A stretch of 64,000 nucleotides of DNA from Massilia litorea (GTDB lineage Bacteria; Pseudomonadota; Gammaproteobacteria; Burkholderiales; Burkholderiaceae_D). Under the pieces are notes generated by a model. That model was not told where the DNA came from and ran no database searches. It saw only the letters and a program-made list of their open reading frames with translations. The stretch's first letter is position 1. Each line of letters begins with the position of its first letter. The stretch is taken from positions 186,001 through 250,000 of the forward strand of contig NZ_CP062941.1 in the NCBI RefSeq assembly GCF_015101885.1. Reading direction: 5' to 3'. Shown here in pieces: positions 44,751-53,910 of this stretch. The translations under genes and the position numbers were made by a program.

Positions 44751-46268
44751 TCAGCGTGCCGTACGTCGCTCCGGCACAACAGTTCTCGCCAGTTTCGCCA
44801 CCTCCGCTTCGAAGCCGGCGAAGCGCGTGTCGAGCTGGCGCGTCAGGCGCGCCTTGTCGGCGGCAGGCAGGAAGGCGTAGCGGATGCTGTTGTACGAGGT
44901 CTTCTTGAGTTCCGCATAATCCGGTTTGTAGCGGCTCGCGAACAGCACGTATTCCTGCGACAGCGTGTGGCGCGTGACGCCGGCGTCGTCGGTCGAGATC
45001 ACATAGGGCACGCCGTATTTGCGGTACAGGGTGACTGGGTGGTTTTCGTCCTTGATACCGCTGATAAACGCATTCGAGGTCAGGTTGATCTCGACCGGGA
45101 TGTCGTCCTGGCGCATCTTGCGCAGGATGGCCGGCGCGTTTGCTTCGTGGGCCAGATCGATGCCGTGGCCGATGCGGTTGGCGCCGGCCACCGTCAATGC
45201 CTGGTCGATGTGGAACTTCAGGCCTTCCGGCGGCACGTCGCCCAGGGCCAGCTCGCCCGCGTGCAGCGCGACCTTGACGTCCGGGTAGCGCGCCTTCAGG
45301 AAGCGGAACATCTTCATGTGCAGCGCGTAGTCGCGCATCGACACCATCGTGCTTTCCTGGCCGACGATATTCACGCCGACCACCTTCCCCCCTGCGCTCG
45401 CCGATTTGAACGCGGCCAGCATCGAGGAAAACACCTGCGACGGATTTAACAGGCGCAGCACATAGGTCTGGTAGCGCATGGTGAAGCGCTCGTCGTCGAT
45501 GCCCGCGGCCGCTTCGTCGATCTTCGCCACGAAATCGGCGATCGACTGCGCGAAGGCCGGGTCGTGTTCGAGCGCCTCGGTAGCGCGGCCCAGCTCGGTG
45601 GTCAGGCCGGCGTCGTCGCTCGCCAGCTGCCAGGCGCGCGCGTCGAACTCGGCGTTGGCAATCGCTGGCGCCATCTTGAACATGGTTTCGATATAGCTGA
45701 CGTTCTCGGCGATCGCGCGCTTTTTCAGCTCCTGCAGGCCTTCCTTGAAATTCGCGTTCGAGACCGGGCCGAAGTAGCCGAAGGTCTGGAAGAACAGGCG
45801 ATCCGGCGCCGGGTTCAGGGCGCCGTGGTTGTCGAAGTCCTTGTTCGACCAGCGCTGCACCAGCTCGCGCCAGGTGTAGTCGTCGGCATAGACCTCGGCG
45901 CTGGAGAGGCAGTTGCGCTCCCTGGCGGGCTTGGCGCGTTCAAGCGCGATGACGGCTTTGTCCTGCTCGATGCGGTAGGTCTGCTTGTTCACGCACAGGC
46001 CCTGGCGGTCGAGGAAGTCGAGGTATTGCTCGACATAGATCGCACCCGAGTAATGGTGGTGCAGGTCGCCGCCCTTGGGCATCTGCGTGAAGAACATGGT
46101 CAGCTCGGCCAGCTTGGGTTCCGCGCCCGCGATCAGGCTTGCGTAGTGACGCGCAGTGGCCGTTTCGTTGGCCTGGCGCGATGCGGCGATCGGCTCCTTT
46201 GCGATCGCGAAGCCTGGGGCGGCGACGGCCAGGGCGATCAGCAGGCTGCGGCTGAATGTGTTCTGCAT
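44751..46268 (-). CDS. Exported adenosine deaminase
   Basis: A 505-residue metal-dependent deaminase of the ADA/ADGF superfamily, with a signal peptide cut after AIA (residue 23). Metal and catalytic motifs are complete: His70 and His72 in GGDLHHHYSG, HAGE near 340, RIGHG near 368 and STDDAGV near 422. It should convert adenosine to inosine in the periplasm or outside the cell, unlike the usual cytoplasmic enzyme. That complements a PNP type that prefers inosine and guanosine. It is longer than cytoplasmic ADA, having an insert at about 85-140 as in secreted ADGF-like proteins. It stands alone with its own terminator. Confidence 0.88.
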   Translation of the reverse strand: MQNTFSRSLLIALAVAAPGFAIAKEPIAASRQANETATARHYASLIAGAEPKLAELTMFFTQMPKGGDLHHHYSGAIYVEQYLDFLDRQGLCVNKQTYRIEQDKAVIALERAKPARERNCLSSAEVYADDYTWRELVQRWSNKDFDNHGALNPAPDRLFFQTFGYFGPVSNANFKEGLQELKKRAIAENVSYIETMFKMAPAIANAEFDARAWQLASDDAGLTTELGRATEALEHDPAFAQSIADFVAKIDEAAAGIDDERFTMRYQTYVLRLLNPSQVFSSMLAAFKSASAGGKVVGVNIVGQESTMVSMRDYALHMKMFRFLKARYPDVKVALHAGELALGDVPPEGLKFHIDQALTVAGANRIGHGIDLAHEANAPAILRKMRQDDIPVEINLTSNAFISGIKDENHPVTLYRKYGVPYVISTDDAGVTRHTLSQEYVLFASRYKPDYAELKKTSYNSIRYAFLPAADKARLTRQLDTRFAGFEAEVAKLARTVVPERRTAR

Positions 46269-46385
46269 GACGGGACTTTCGTATCGGGTTGACGGTGCCG
46301 CGCAACTTTAACGGCTTCGTTCGATGTTGGCAATGTCATACCTCGGCAGACGTGGGCGCTCGCCTGCGGTGCTATCGATACACAT

Positions 46386-46469
46386 GATCCGCGTGGGCAT
46401 GCCCACCCTACGGTGCACGCAAGCCCCTGGCCGTCGCTTGAAGCAGGGTCGGCATGCCCACGCGGATCT
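46386..46469. repeat. REPIN-like inverted repeat pair (copy 5)
   Basis: GATCCGCGTGGGCATGCC on the left and its exact complement GGCATGCCCACGCGGATC on the right enclose 48 bases. The left unit continues into CACCCTACG, the family core. It lies between the ada start and the guaD stop. Confidence 0.8.
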
Positions 46470-46486
46470 AAAACACCGATAACGGA

Positions 46487-47806
46487 TCAGGCAAGCGCTC
46501 CACTGCGTTCGTGCACTTTCGCGCCCGCGGCATAGGTCGCGCGAATCGCGCGGTCGTCGCCCAGCAGCGCCAGCGCGAACAACTGCTCTTCCAGCGTATT
46601 GCAATGGCTGCTGCGGCGCGCCAGCAGCGGCGTCGACTGCGGGTCGAGGACAATGAAGTCCGCTTCCGCGCCGACGACGAAGCTGCCGATCGTGCCTTCC
46701 AGGTCCATCGCGCGCGCCGCGCCCAGGGTGGCGAGGTAGAACATGCGCAGCGCCGGCAGGTGGCTGCCCTTCAGGCGCGCCACTTTATACGCTTCGTTCA
46801 TCGTCTGCAGCATCGAGAACGAGGTGCCGGCGCCGACGTCGGTGCCGAGCGTGACCTGCACGCCGGCGCCGTCTGCCTTTTCGAAATCGAACAGGCCGCT
46901 GCCGAGGAAGAGGTTCGAGGTCGGGCACACTGATGCGGCCGAACCGGTCGCCGCCATCCGCGCGAAGTCCTCGTCATCGAGCCAGATGCAGTGGCCGAAC
47001 AGCGCGCGCGGGCGCATCAGGCCATAGCCGTCGTACACGCCGAGGTAGCTGCGCGAATCCGGAAACAGCTCGCGCACCCAGCTGCACTCGTCCTTGTTTT
47101 CCGAGACGTGGGTCTGGATGAAGGTGTCCGGAAAGGCCTTCGCCAGCTCCGCGATCGCACCCAGTTGGGCCGTGCTGGAGGTGGGCGCGAAGCGCGGCGT
47201 GATCGCGTACAGCGAGCGATTGTGCTTGTGCCACTTGTTGATCAGGGCTTCGCTCTCGCCGATCTGCCCCTCTGCGTCACGCAGGAAGTCCGGGCAATTC
47301 CGGTCCATCAGCACTTTACCCGCCACCATGCGCAGGTTGCGCGCTTCGCTGGCTTCGAAGAAGGCGTCGACCGATTCGCGGTGCACGGTGCAGTAGACGA
47401 CGGCTGTGGTCGTGCCGCAGCGGGTCAGCTCGTCGAGGAAGAATTCTGCGGTCGCGCGCGCGTGCGCCGGATCGGAAAACCGGCGCTCGGTCGGGAAGGT
47501 ATAGGTCTCGAGCCAGGGCAGCAGGCCTTCGCTCGGCGAGGCGATCATGTCCGTCTGCGGGTAGTGCAGGTGGGTGTCGATGAAGCCGGGCGTGATGATC
47601 TGGCCGCGGTAGTCGTGTGGAACGACGCCGTCCGGCAGGGTCGGGCCAAGCGCCGCGTAGTCGCCGGCCGCCTTGATACGGCCGTCTTCGACGATGAGCA
47701 GGCCGTCCTGGTGCCAGGAATATGCGTTCTCCGTAAAAGCCGGGTCGGCGTGAAAATGCAGCAAGCTCGCACGGTAGGCTTGCACGGTATGTGGTGCGAT
47801 GGACAT
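46487..47806 (-). CDS. guaD: Guanine deaminase
   Basis: A 439-residue amidohydrolase that turns guanine into xanthine and ammonia. Zinc-binding His79 and His81 in HLHYPQTD, the FIQTHVSEN region near 229, GHCIWL near 270 and TDVGAGTSFSML near 318 are typical of GuaD. The xanthine formed is the substrate of the XDH made from the same operon. Its ATG overlaps the xdhC stop by one base (TGATG). Confidence 0.95.
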   Translation of the reverse strand: MSIAPHTVQAYRASLLHFHADPAFTENAYSWHQDGLLIVEDGRIKAAGDYAALGPTLPDGVVPHDYRGQIITPGFIDTHLHYPQTDMIASPSEGLLPWLETYTFPTERRFSDPAHARATAEFFLDELTRCGTTTAVVYCTVHRESVDAFFEASEARNLRMVAGKVLMDRNCPDFLRDAEGQIGESEALINKWHKHNRSLYAITPRFAPTSSTAQLGAIAELAKAFPDTFIQTHVSENKDECSWVRELFPDSRSYLGVYDGYGLMRPRALFGHCIWLDDEDFARMAATGSAASVCPTSNLFLGSGLFDFEKADGAGVQVTLGTDVGAGTSFSMLQTMNEAYKVARLKGSHLPALRMFYLATLGAARAMDLEGTIGSFVVGAEADFIVLDPQSTPLLARRSSHCNTLEEQLFALALLGDDRAIRATYAAGAKVHERSGALA

Positions 47807-48918
47807 CAGTTGGATTCCGGAGAATGGTGCAGGTGGCTGGCGGCGTCGTGGTCAAGCGCCTCCCAGACGGTGAGCAGTTGCGCCGCCACGGAGGCGGCGA
47901 TCACGGCCGGGGCCTTGCCCTCGATGCCGGGCAGGCCGATCGGGCAGACCATGGCCGCGAGGCGCTCGTCGGCAATGCCGCGCTCGCGCAGGCGGTGTTC
48001 GAACTGGCGGCGCTTGGTCTCGGAGCCGATCAGGCCGAACCAATCCCGGCCGGGACGGGACAGTATCGCGTTCGACAGGCGCAGGTCAAGTGCGTGGCTG
48101 TGGGTCATGACCAGAAAGCTGGTGCCGGGCGCGGCTTGTTCGACCAGCGCCTCGGGGATGTCGGTGGCCTCGATCGTCACATTGGTGGGGACCTCGGCGG
48201 GGAACAGGTCCTCGCGCTCGTCGACCCAGGTGACGCGGCAAGGCAGGTCGGCCAGCGCGCGTACGATGGCCGCGCCGACGTGGCCGGCGCCAAACAGCAT
48301 CAAGTGGGCGCGCGGGGCGAGGACGGCGTCGGCGAGCCAGCGGTTACCGTCCACATCCGTGAAGACCTGAGTGCCGAGGCGACGATCGAAGGGTGGGACA
48401 GGATTGCCCGCGAGTTGCACACCGTCGGCGTCGAATAAAGCCCACGTAGCGTGGGCGGCTCTGCCGCCCACGCGTTCAGCGCACGCATGAATATCGGATT
48501 GCATCACAGCGCCAGCAGCGGCTGAACGCGTGGGCGCAATTCCGGCCATTGGCCGAAATTGCCCCGCCCACCCTACGGGTATGACGCGCCATGTATCGAC
48601 ATTGCGTCGGCCATCGAGCAAGGCCATCTGGTCGCGGTCGATCGGTTCGAACACGAGATGCGCAATCCCCCCGCAGCACTGGCCCAGGCTCGGCCCCAGC
48701 GCGAAGCGCTCCAGCTTCGGCGCTCCGCCATCGATGAGCATGGCGCGCGCGATCTCGATCGCCCGGTGCTCCAGGTGCCCACCCCCGATTGTCCCGGCAA
48801 AGCCATGGGCCGTGACGAGCATCTTCGCTCCCGGCTCGCGCGGCACGGAGCCTTCGACGATGGCGACCGTGACCAGCACGGCCGGCGCGCACTGCGCGGC
48901 TGTCAGCCAGTCGTCCAT
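47806..48918 (-). CDS. xdhC: Xanthine dehydrogenase accessory protein XdhC, with in-frame REPIN insertion
   Basis: A 370-residue XdhC, the chaperone that inserts sulfurated molybdenum cofactor into XDH. N-terminal motifs GSVPREPGAKML, GTIGGGHLEH and GQCCGG and the C-terminal Rossmann-like FGAGHVGAAI and GLIGSETKRR are all present. Residues about 115-158 are not XdhC sequence: they are read through a REPIN-like repeat pair (48445-48577). The frame is open and both flanks are in the right frame, so the protein may still work, with an added loop between the two domains. Start at ATG 48918, overlapping the xdhB stop by one base; a GTG one codon earlier is possible. Confidence 0.88.
   Translation of the reverse strand: MDDWLTAAQCAPAVLVTVAIVEGSVPREPGAKMLVTAHGFAGTIGGGHLEHRAIEIARAMLIDGGAPKLERFALGPSLGQCCGGIAHLVFEPIDRDQMALLDGRRNVDTWRVIPVGWAGQFRPMAGIAPTRSAAAGAVMQSDIHACAERVGGRAAHATWALFDADGVQLAGNPVPPFDRRLGTQVFTDVDGNRWLADAVLAPRAHLMLFGAGHVGAAIVRALADLPCRVTWVDEREDLFPAEVPTNVTIEATDIPEALVEQAAPGTSFLVMTHSHALDLRLSNAILSRPGRDWFGLIGSETKRRQFEHRLRERGIADERLAAMVCPIGLPGIEGKAPAVIAASVAAQLLTVWEALDHDAASHLHHSPESN
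48445..48577. repeat. REPIN-like inverted repeat pair inside xdhC (copy 6)
   Basis: Left unit CGTAGCGTGGGCGGCTCTGCCGCCCACGC then GTTCAGC; right unit GCTGAACGCGTGGGCG, with a hairpin containing CCGGCCATTGGCCG, ending CCGCCCACCCTACG. The outer and inner symmetry matches the intergenic copies. It is the only copy inside a gene. Confidence 0.85.
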
Positions 48919-51257
48919 CACGCGCGTCGTGCGGCAGCCGCTTCGACAAAGGCGATGGCGTCGAGGATTTCCTCGCTCGTCGCCGGCGCATTCAGGGGCG
49001 GATTGACGCTGTGCCCCCCCACGCTGGAGATCGCGTCGCGGATCGCGAAGAACACCGAGAACGGCAGCAGCAACGGCGGCTCGCCCACCGCTTTCGAGCG
49101 GTGGATGCTGTCTTCGACGTTGCGGTTCTCGAACAGGCGCACGCGGAAGTCCTGCGGGCAGTCGGAGACGCCCGGAATTTTATAGGTCGAGGGTGCGTGC
49201 GTCATCAGCTTGCCGCCCGGGTTCCACCACAGCTCCTCGGTGGTAAGCCAGCCCATGCCCTGGATGAAGGCGCCTTCGACCTGGCCGATGTCGATCGCGG
49301 GGTTGAGCGAATTGCCGGCGTCGTAGAGCGCGTCCGCGCGCAGCAGCTTCCATTCGCCGGTGAGCGTGTCGACCACGACCTCCGAGACGGCCGCGCCATA
49401 GGCGAAGTAGGAGAACGGGCGGCCGTTCATGGTCTTCGCATCCCAGGACAGGCCGGGCGTGGCATAGAAGCCGTCGGACCACAATTGCACGCGCGCCAGG
49501 TAGGCCTTTTGCACCAGCGCCGGGAACGGCACTTCCATGCCGTTCACGAAGACGGTATCGGCCGCAAAACGGACGTCCGCCACCTCGCCGCCGTACTCGT
49601 TCGCCGCGAAGGCGGCCAGCCGCTCCCTGATCTGGCGCGCCGCATCCTGCGCCGCCTTGCCGTTCAGGTCGGCGCCGGTCGATGCCGCCGTGGCCGAGGT
49701 ATTCGCCACCTTGCTGGTGTTGGTGGCGGTGGCGCGTACATGATCCATGTCCACGCCCAGTTCGTGCGCGACGACCTGCATCACCTTGGTATTGATGCCC
49801 TGCCCCATCTCGGTACCGCCATGGTTGACCATGATGGAACCGTCGACGTACACGTGCACCAGCGCGCCCGCCTGGTTCAGGTGGGTCACGTTGAAGGCGA
49901 TGCCGAATTTAACGGGCGTGAGCGCCAGTCCTTTTTTCAGCACCGGACTGCCGGCGTTGAAGGCGGCAATGGCTGCGCGCCGCGCCCGGTATTCGCTCGA
50001 GGTCTCGAGTTCGGCCACCAGCTCATGGATGACGTTGTCGACCACCGCCTGGCCATAGGGCGTGACGTTGCGCTCGGTTTTACCGTAAAAATTGATCTTG
50101 CGGATGTCGAGCGCGTCGACTTGCAGGTTGCGCGCGATCTCATCTAACACGTATTCCATCGCGATCGCGCCCTGCGGGCCGCCGAAGCCGCGGAAGGCCG
50201 TGTTCGACTGGGTGTTCGTCTTGCCGCAGGCGGCGCGGATGTCGACGTCGGACAAATAGTAGGCGTTGTCGTAGTGGCAGACGGCGCGCGTGGCGACGGG
50301 ACCGGACAGGTCGGCCGAAAAGCCGGCGCGCGAGACCATGTCGACTTTCGCGGCCAGGATGCGGCCGCTCGCGTCGTAGCCGACTTCGTATTCATAGTAA
50401 AAACAGTGGCGCTTTCCGGTGACGAGCATGTCGTCGTCGCGGTCGGCGCGCAGCTTCACGGGCCGCTTCAGCTTTGCGGCCGCAATCGCCGCGGCGGCGG
50501 CCCACAGGGCCGACTGCGATTCCTTGCCGCCGAAGCCGCCGCCCATGCGGCGGCACTCGACCACGACGTGGTGCGAATGCAGGCCGAGCGCATGCGCGAC
50601 CACGTGCTGCATCTCGCTCGGGTGCTGGGTCGAGCACTGCACCAGCATGCCATTGTCTTCACCCGGGATGGCGTAGGCGATCTGCCCTTCCAGGTAAAAC
50701 TGTTCCTGGCCGCCGACATACAGCTTGCCGGCCACCTTGTGCGGGGCGTTCGCGAACGCCGTTTCGGCGTCGCCGCGTGCCAGGCGCATCGGCGGCACGA
50801 CATACGATTTGGCGGCGTGCGCTTCCTGCGGCGTGAGGATGGCCGGCAGTTCCTCGTACTCGACTTTGGCAAGACGCGCCGCACGGCGGGCGTTGTCGTG
50901 GGTGTCGGCGACGACGATGAAGATCGGCTGGCCGACATATTCCACTTTACCATCGGCGAGGATAGGATCGTCGTGGATGATCGGGCCGCAGTCGTTGGTG
51001 CCCGGGATGTCTTTCACGGTCAGCACCGAGACCACGCCGCGCGCCGCGCGCACGGGCGCCAGGTCGATGCCAAGGATGTTCGCGTGCGGCTTGGCCGACA
51101 AGCCGAGCGCCGCATGCAGCGTGCCCGCCGTTTCCGCGATGTCGTCGGTGTAGGTTGCCTGGCCGAGCACGTGCAGCGTGGCCGACTCGTGCGGCCGGGC
51201 GCGGCCGACCGCGCTCCACGCCGCCGCCTTGAATGCTGGTGCGCCTGCGTCGTTCAT
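48918..51257 (-). CDS. xdhB: Xanthine dehydrogenase molybdopterin-binding subunit
   Basis: A 779-residue large subunit of the two-subunit bacterial XDH, which oxidises hypoxanthine to xanthine and xanthine to urate with NAD. Moco-binding features are QFYLEGQ near residue 180, GGGFGGKESQ near 235 and MGQGINTKVMQ near 485. Start at ATG 51257 with GAGGAGA upstream; the longer frame to 51332 is not supported. It follows xdhA by 10 bases and overlaps xdhC by one. Confidence 0.95.
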   Translation of the reverse strand: MNDAGAPAFKAAAWSAVGRARPHESATLHVLGQATYTDDIAETAGTLHAALGLSAKPHANILGIDLAPVRAARGVVSVLTVKDIPGTNDCGPIIHDDPILADGKVEYVGQPIFIVVADTHDNARRAARLAKVEYEELPAILTPQEAHAAKSYVVPPMRLARGDAETAFANAPHKVAGKLYVGGQEQFYLEGQIAYAIPGEDNGMLVQCSTQHPSEMQHVVAHALGLHSHHVVVECRRMGGGFGGKESQSALWAAAAAIAAAKLKRPVKLRADRDDDMLVTGKRHCFYYEYEVGYDASGRILAAKVDMVSRAGFSADLSGPVATRAVCHYDNAYYLSDVDIRAACGKTNTQSNTAFRGFGGPQGAIAMEYVLDEIARNLQVDALDIRKINFYGKTERNVTPYGQAVVDNVIHELVAELETSSEYRARRAAIAAFNAGSPVLKKGLALTPVKFGIAFNVTHLNQAGALVHVYVDGSIMVNHGGTEMGQGINTKVMQVVAHELGVDMDHVRATATNTSKVANTSATAASTGADLNGKAAQDAARQIRERLAAFAANEYGGEVADVRFAADTVFVNGMEVPFPALVQKAYLARVQLWSDGFYATPGLSWDAKTMNGRPFSYFAYGAAVSEVVVDTLTGEWKLLRADALYDAGNSLNPAIDIGQVEGAFIQGMGWLTTEELWWNPGGKLMTHAPSTYKIPGVSDCPQDFRVRLFENRNVEDSIHRSKAVGEPPLLLPFSVFFAIRDAISSVGGHSVNPPLNAPATSEEILDAIAFVEAAAARRA

Positions 51258-51267
51258 GATGGTCTCC

Positions 51268-52746
51268 TCAGGCCGTGGCGGCGAACGCGTTGACTGCACT
51301 GCGCGGCAGCGGATTGTCGCGGCGGGTTTCAAACCAGAAGCGGCGCAGCAGGTTCTGCGCCGCCTTCATGCGGTAGCTGTTTGAGGCGCGCATGTCCGAC
51401 AGCGGCGCGTAATCCTGCGCCAGCGCGGCCATGGCTTCCTTTAAAACGGTTTCATCCCACACGCGGCCGGTCAGCAGCGCCTCGGCGCCTGCCGCGCGCC
51501 TGGGCGTGGCGGCCATGCCGCCGAAGGCGATGCGCGCTTCTTTGACGACATCGCCTTCGAGCGTGAGGGCGAAGGCGGCGCACACGGCCGAGATGTCCTG
51601 GTCGAAGCGCTTGGCCAGTTTATAGGTGCGGAAAGCGACCCCTGGGCGCGGCAAAGGCAGGCGCAGCGCCGCGACGAATTCATCGGCTTTCAAATCCTTC
51701 TGCTGGTAGCCCAGATAAAAATCTTCCAGCGCCAGCTCGCGCTCGCCGCCAGCACCGCGCAGCACGAGGCGCGCGCCAAGCGCGATCAGCCAGGGCATCG
51801 AATCGCCGATCGGCGAACCGTTGGCGACATTCCCACCCAGCGTGCCGGCATTCCGGATCGGCAGCGAAGCGAAGCGCTGCCACATTTCCGACAGTTCGTC
51901 CGGGTAGTGCCGGCAGACGGCCGCGTAGGCGTCCTGCAGCGTGACACCGGCGCCGATCTCGAGGAAACCGTCGGCCTGCGTCACCGATTTCAGCTCGGCC
52001 ACGTTGCCGATATAAATGATGTCGTTCAGCTCGCGCATCTGCTTGGTGACCCAGAGGCCGACATCGGTCGAGCCGGCGAGGATCAACGCCTGCGGGTGTT
52101 CGGCGCGCAGCGCCACCAGCTCGGCGAGCGTACGCGGCGCGTGGAAACTGCTGCCCGCATGCGAATAGGTCGCGCCTGCGCCGCGCTGGAGGGCAAGCAG
52201 CGCATCGGCCACCGCGCCCCGGTCGAACTCGGCGCGCGGCAATTCCATCATGCGTCCGGCGGCGTCGATGATCGGCCGGTAGCCGGTGCAGCGGCACAGG
52301 TTACCGGACAGGGCGTCGTCGACCTGGCAGCGCCCAGGTGCCTGACCTTGCGCTTGCCCTTCCTGCTTCAGGTACATGCCCCACAGCGACATCGCGAATC
52401 CCGGCGTGCAGAAGCCGCATTGCGAGCCATGGCACTCGACCAGCGCCTGCTGGACCGGGTGCAGCCGTCCGTCCGGCAGTTGCAAGTCCTCCACGGTGAA
52501 CAGCGCCTTGCCGTCGAGCGTGGGCGTGAACTGGATGCAGGAGTTGACCGCCTTCAGTTCCAGCTCGCCGTTCTCGAGCGAACCGACCACCACGGTGCAG
52601 GCGCCGCAATCGCCCTCGGCGCAGCCTTCCTTGGTGCCGGTGCAGCGCAGATCCTCCCGCAAGTGCTGCAGGATGGTTTGCGTCGGTGCCACGCCGCTCA
52701 CTTCGTGGACGGCGTTGCGGAAATAAAAGCGGATCGGTTCGGCCAT
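51268..52746 (-). CDS. xdhA: Xanthine dehydrogenase small subunit (2Fe-2S and FAD)
   Basis: A 492-residue subunit. The plant-type 2Fe-2S domain has Cys42, 47, 50 and 70; the second 2Fe-2S domain shows CGFCTPGF and NLCRCTGYRPI (about 110-155). The FAD-binding domain starts near 190 (LAGSTDVGLWV, LGGNVANGSPIGDSMP). Start at ATG 52746 after GAGG. First of xdhABC; 83 bases separate it from puuE, so all may be one transcript or an extra promoter may lie in the AT-rich gap. Confidence 0.95.
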   Translation of the reverse strand: MAEPIRFYFRNAVHEVSGVAPTQTILQHLREDLRCTGTKEGCAEGDCGACTVVVGSLENGELELKAVNSCIQFTPTLDGKALFTVEDLQLPDGRLHPVQQALVECHGSQCGFCTPGFAMSLWGMYLKQEGQAQGQAPGRCQVDDALSGNLCRCTGYRPIIDAAGRMMELPRAEFDRGAVADALLALQRGAGATYSHAGSSFHAPRTLAELVALRAEHPQALILAGSTDVGLWVTKQMRELNDIIYIGNVAELKSVTQADGFLEIGAGVTLQDAYAAVCRHYPDELSEMWQRFASLPIRNAGTLGGNVANGSPIGDSMPWLIALGARLVLRGAGGERELALEDFYLGYQQKDLKADEFVAALRLPLPRPGVAFRTYKLAKRFDQDISAVCAAFALTLEGDVVKEARIAFGGMAATPRRAAGAEALLTGRVWDETVLKEAMAALAQDYAPLSDMRASNSYRMKAAQNLLRRFWFETRRDNPLPRSAVNAFAATA

Positions 52747-52829
52747 GCTTGCCTCGGATTGGTGCCAGCGTGAAGGATACCTTGTAGAAGCTGCGGCCAA
52801 CTATGTCCAAAAACAGATTTTGATTATCA

Positions 52830-53801
52830 TCAAATGGATATATCACCTGCGAACGGATGGGTAGTTTTCCAGTGCTCGGCGATATCGATGCGACGCGTGA
52901 TCCATACGTTTTTGTGCTGCAACACATAGTCCAGGAACCGTGCCAGCGCGGCGGCGCGCGCCGGCCGCCCGACGATGCGGCAATGCAGGCCGATCGAGAG
53001 CATTTTAGGCGCGTTCAGGCCATTCGGGTCGCCTTCCGCGTACAACACGTCGAAGGCATCTTTCAGATAATCGAAGAACTGGGTGCCCGAGTTAAAACCC
53101 TGCATCGCGCAAAAGCGCATGTCGTTGGTGTCAAGGGTATACGGCACGACCAGGTGGGGCGTTTCAAGCGGCGCGCCATCGGGCCCGGTGTGCGCCACTT
53201 TCTCCCAGAACGGCAAATCGTCGCCGTAGTAATCGGCGTCGTAGGCAAAGCCGCCGTGCTCGACGACGAGGCGACGGGTGTTGGGCGAATCGCGGCCCGT
53301 GTACCAGCCAAGCGGCGCCTCGCCGGTGAGCTCGCGCAGGATGGCCACTGCCTCGGCCATGTGGGCGCGCTCGGTGGCTTCGTCGACATTCTGGTACGAA
53401 ATCCAGCGCAGGCCATGGCAGGCAATCTCATGGCCAAGCTCGCGGAAGGCGGCCACCGCTTCCGGATTGCGCTGCAGCGCCATCGCCACGCCGAACACGG
53501 TCAGCGGCAGTTTTCTTTCCTCGAACATGCGCAGCAGGCGCCACAGGCCGGCCCGGGAACCGTATTCGTAGAGCGATTCCATGCTCATGTGGCGCATCGG
53601 GAAGGCCTGGGCGCCGATGATCTCGGATAAAAAGGTTTCCGAGGCCGGGTCGCCGTGCAGGACCGAGTTCTCGCCGCCCTCCTCGTAGTTCAGCACGAAC
53701 TGCAGGGCGATGCGCGCCGCGCCGGGCCACTGGGCATGGGGTGGCGTGCGGCCGTAGCCGATCAGGTCGCGCGGATAGCCGGAAAAATGAGCAGCAGGCA
53801 T
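52830..53801 (-). CDS. puuE: Allantoinase PuuE (polysaccharide deacetylase-like)
   Basis: A 323-residue protein of the PuuE allantoinase family, related to polysaccharide deacetylases rather than to classical allantoinase. It hydrolyses allantoin to allantoate. Typical stretches are NYEEGGENSVLHGD near 39, GHEIACHGLRWISYQN near 122 and DSPNTRRLV with YDADYYGDDLP near 170. It is divergent from uraH, and upstream of the xdh-guaD genes on the same strand, so purine oxidation and urate breakdown are encoded together. Confidence 0.92.
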   Translation of the reverse strand: MPAAHFSGYPRDLIGYGRTPPHAQWPGAARIALQFVLNYEEGGENSVLHGDPASETFLSEIIGAQAFPMRHMSMESLYEYGSRAGLWRLLRMFEERKLPLTVFGVAMALQRNPEAVAAFRELGHEIACHGLRWISYQNVDEATERAHMAEAVAILRELTGEAPLGWYTGRDSPNTRRLVVEHGGFAYDADYYGDDLPFWEKVAHTGPDGAPLETPHLVVPYTLDTNDMRFCAMQGFNSGTQFFDYLKDAFDVLYAEGDPNGLNAPKMLSIGLHCRIVGRPARAAALARFLDYVLQHKNVWITRRIDIAEHWKTTHPFAGDISI

Positions 53802-53833
53802 CGGAAAGTCTCGAGGATGGGCGGTATATCGCC

Positions 53834-53869
53834 GATCATATATTGACGCAACGCCATCGGTATATGATC
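53834..53869. promoter_or_regulatory. Inverted repeat in the puuE-uraH divergent promoter region
   Basis: GATCATATA and its complement TATATGATC separated by 18 bases, in the 109-base gap between divergent puuE and uraH. A further related half-site GGTATATC lies just to the left at 53823-53830. It is placed where a shared operator for both promoters would be expected. No regulator gene is adjacent. Confidence 0.45.
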
Positions 53870-53910
53870 CGGAGAATAAATATCTTCACCACGAACATAT
53901 AGGGAAATCG

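Noticed and set aside
48437..48600. Possible frameshift or pseudogene in xdhC
   Set aside because: The reading frame stays open through the repeat and both halves carry XdhC motifs in the same frame, so it is reported as an insertion in an intact frame.
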